From: Lachnospiraceae bacterium
GTDB lineage: Bacteria > Bacillota_A > Clostridia > Lachnospirales > Lachnospiraceae
Assembly: GCA_017416055.1 (NCBI GenBank)
Contig: JAFQDI010000214.1
Span: 1-5,698 of the forward strand
Reading direction: 5' to 3'
DNA length: 5,698 nt
The notes beneath the pieces are model-generated. The model had not been told where the DNA came from and did no database searches. It saw nothing but the letters and a program-made list of their open reading frames with translations. How positions within the stretch are numbered: position 1 is the stretch's first letter; each line of letters begins with the position of its first letter. Of the stretch, positions 5,273 through 5,698 are shown in pieces. A program made the translations under genes and the position numbers.

Positions 5273-5698
5273 TCAATTGCCAAATTTCAATTTTCCTGAC
5301 ATAGCAATAAACTCACGATTCGTTCTGGTCTGACTGAACAAGTTCAGAACTCGTTCAACCGCCTCATCGCCTTTGCTGTCACCGGTCACCTTGTGAATCA
5401 AATCAGCCGTTGCTCTCTCTTCAGGAGTAAGCAACAGATCATCTCGACGCGTGCCGGACTTTTGAATATCGATTGCAGGGAAGATACGTTTTTCAGATAA
5501 TTTACGGTTCAGCACCAACTCCATATTGCCGGTACCCTTAAACTCTTCGAATACCACATCATCCATTCGGCTTCCGGTATCAACCAACGCTGTTGCGAGT
5601 ACGGTCAAACTGCCTCCTTCGCGCATATTTCTCGCCGCACCAAAGAATCGCTTGGGCATATACAGTGCCGCAGGATCAAGACCACCGGATAATGTACG
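5273..5698 (-). CDS. rho: Transcription termination factor Rho, C-terminal part only
   Basis: The window holds the last 141 residues; the frame is open to the right edge, so the N-terminal RNA-binding domains and the Walker motifs are outside. The visible part belongs to the RecA-like ATPase domain of the hexameric RNA helicase that ends transcription. It starts [13 protein letters not shown], continues with [17 protein letters not shown] and [13 protein letters not shown], then has [22 protein letters not shown] and SGTRRDDLL, the last region being where Rho carries its inter-subunit arginine residues. RTNREF near the C-terminus is also typical. The internal Met at 5659 is not a start. I see no intrinsic terminator between its stop and the ferredoxin promoter, so some read-through into the ferredoxin gene is possible. 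Confidence 0.97.
   Translation of the reverse strand, partial: RTLSGGLDPAALYMPKRFFGAARNMREGGSLTVLATALVDTGSRMDDVVFEEFKGTGNMELVLNRKLSEKRIFPAIDIQKSGTRRDDLLLTPEERATADLIHKVTGDSKGDEAVERVLNLFSQTRTNREFIAMSGKLKFGN

Overview
The window reads as a chromosomal segment of an anaerobic Gram-positive bacterium of the Clostridia, most likely near Lachnospiraceae. This rests on strong AGGAGG-type ribosome binding sites, TTGACA/TATAAT-like promoters, a Bacillus-type LexA box, a four-cluster ferredoxin and protein sequences that resemble Firmicutes families. The assignment is an inference from style and family resemblance; there is no rRNA or other taxonomic marker here. I see no mobile element, tRNA, CRISPR array or sign of recent transfer.

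Left block (1-2526, minus strand). Transcription runs right to left. The gene ogt encodes a DNA repair methyltransferase. Next comes ohrR, a one-cysteine MarR-family sensor of organic peroxides, with its own promoter and a two-dyad operator that matches the known Bacillus OhrR site. 49 bases further on is a membrane-anchored alpha/beta hydrolase that runs off the left edge. The usual OhrR target gene, ohr, is not in the window; the hydrolase takes its place downstream of the regulator.

Central control region (2527-2682). Two back-to-back sigma-A promoters drive ogt leftward and a Y-family DNA polymerase gene rightward. A perfect LexA (SOS) box lies exactly midway, 10 bases from each -35 element. 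The ogt leader also holds a perfect 13-bp tandem repeat.

Plus-strand block (2683-4670). The Y-family polymerase gene overlaps a short-chain dehydrogenase/reductase gene by four bases (ATGA), so the reductase is probably co-expressed under SOS control. The reductase resembles both FabG and YmfI-type enzymes. A strong hairpin at 4701-4744 then separates this block from the genes converging on it.

Right block (4760-5698, minus strand). A small ferredoxin with four CxxCxxCxxxC motifs has its own extended -10 promoter. Upstream of it is the C-terminal third of the transcription terminator Rho, cut by the right edge.

Taken together, the left and central parts form a stress-response neighbourhood: alkylation repair, translesion synthesis and peroxide sensing sit side by side with legible operators. 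All protein families are known. What merits a second look is the wiring: the symmetric LexA node, an OhrR operator in front of a hydrolase operon, and a reductase coupled to an SOS polymerase.
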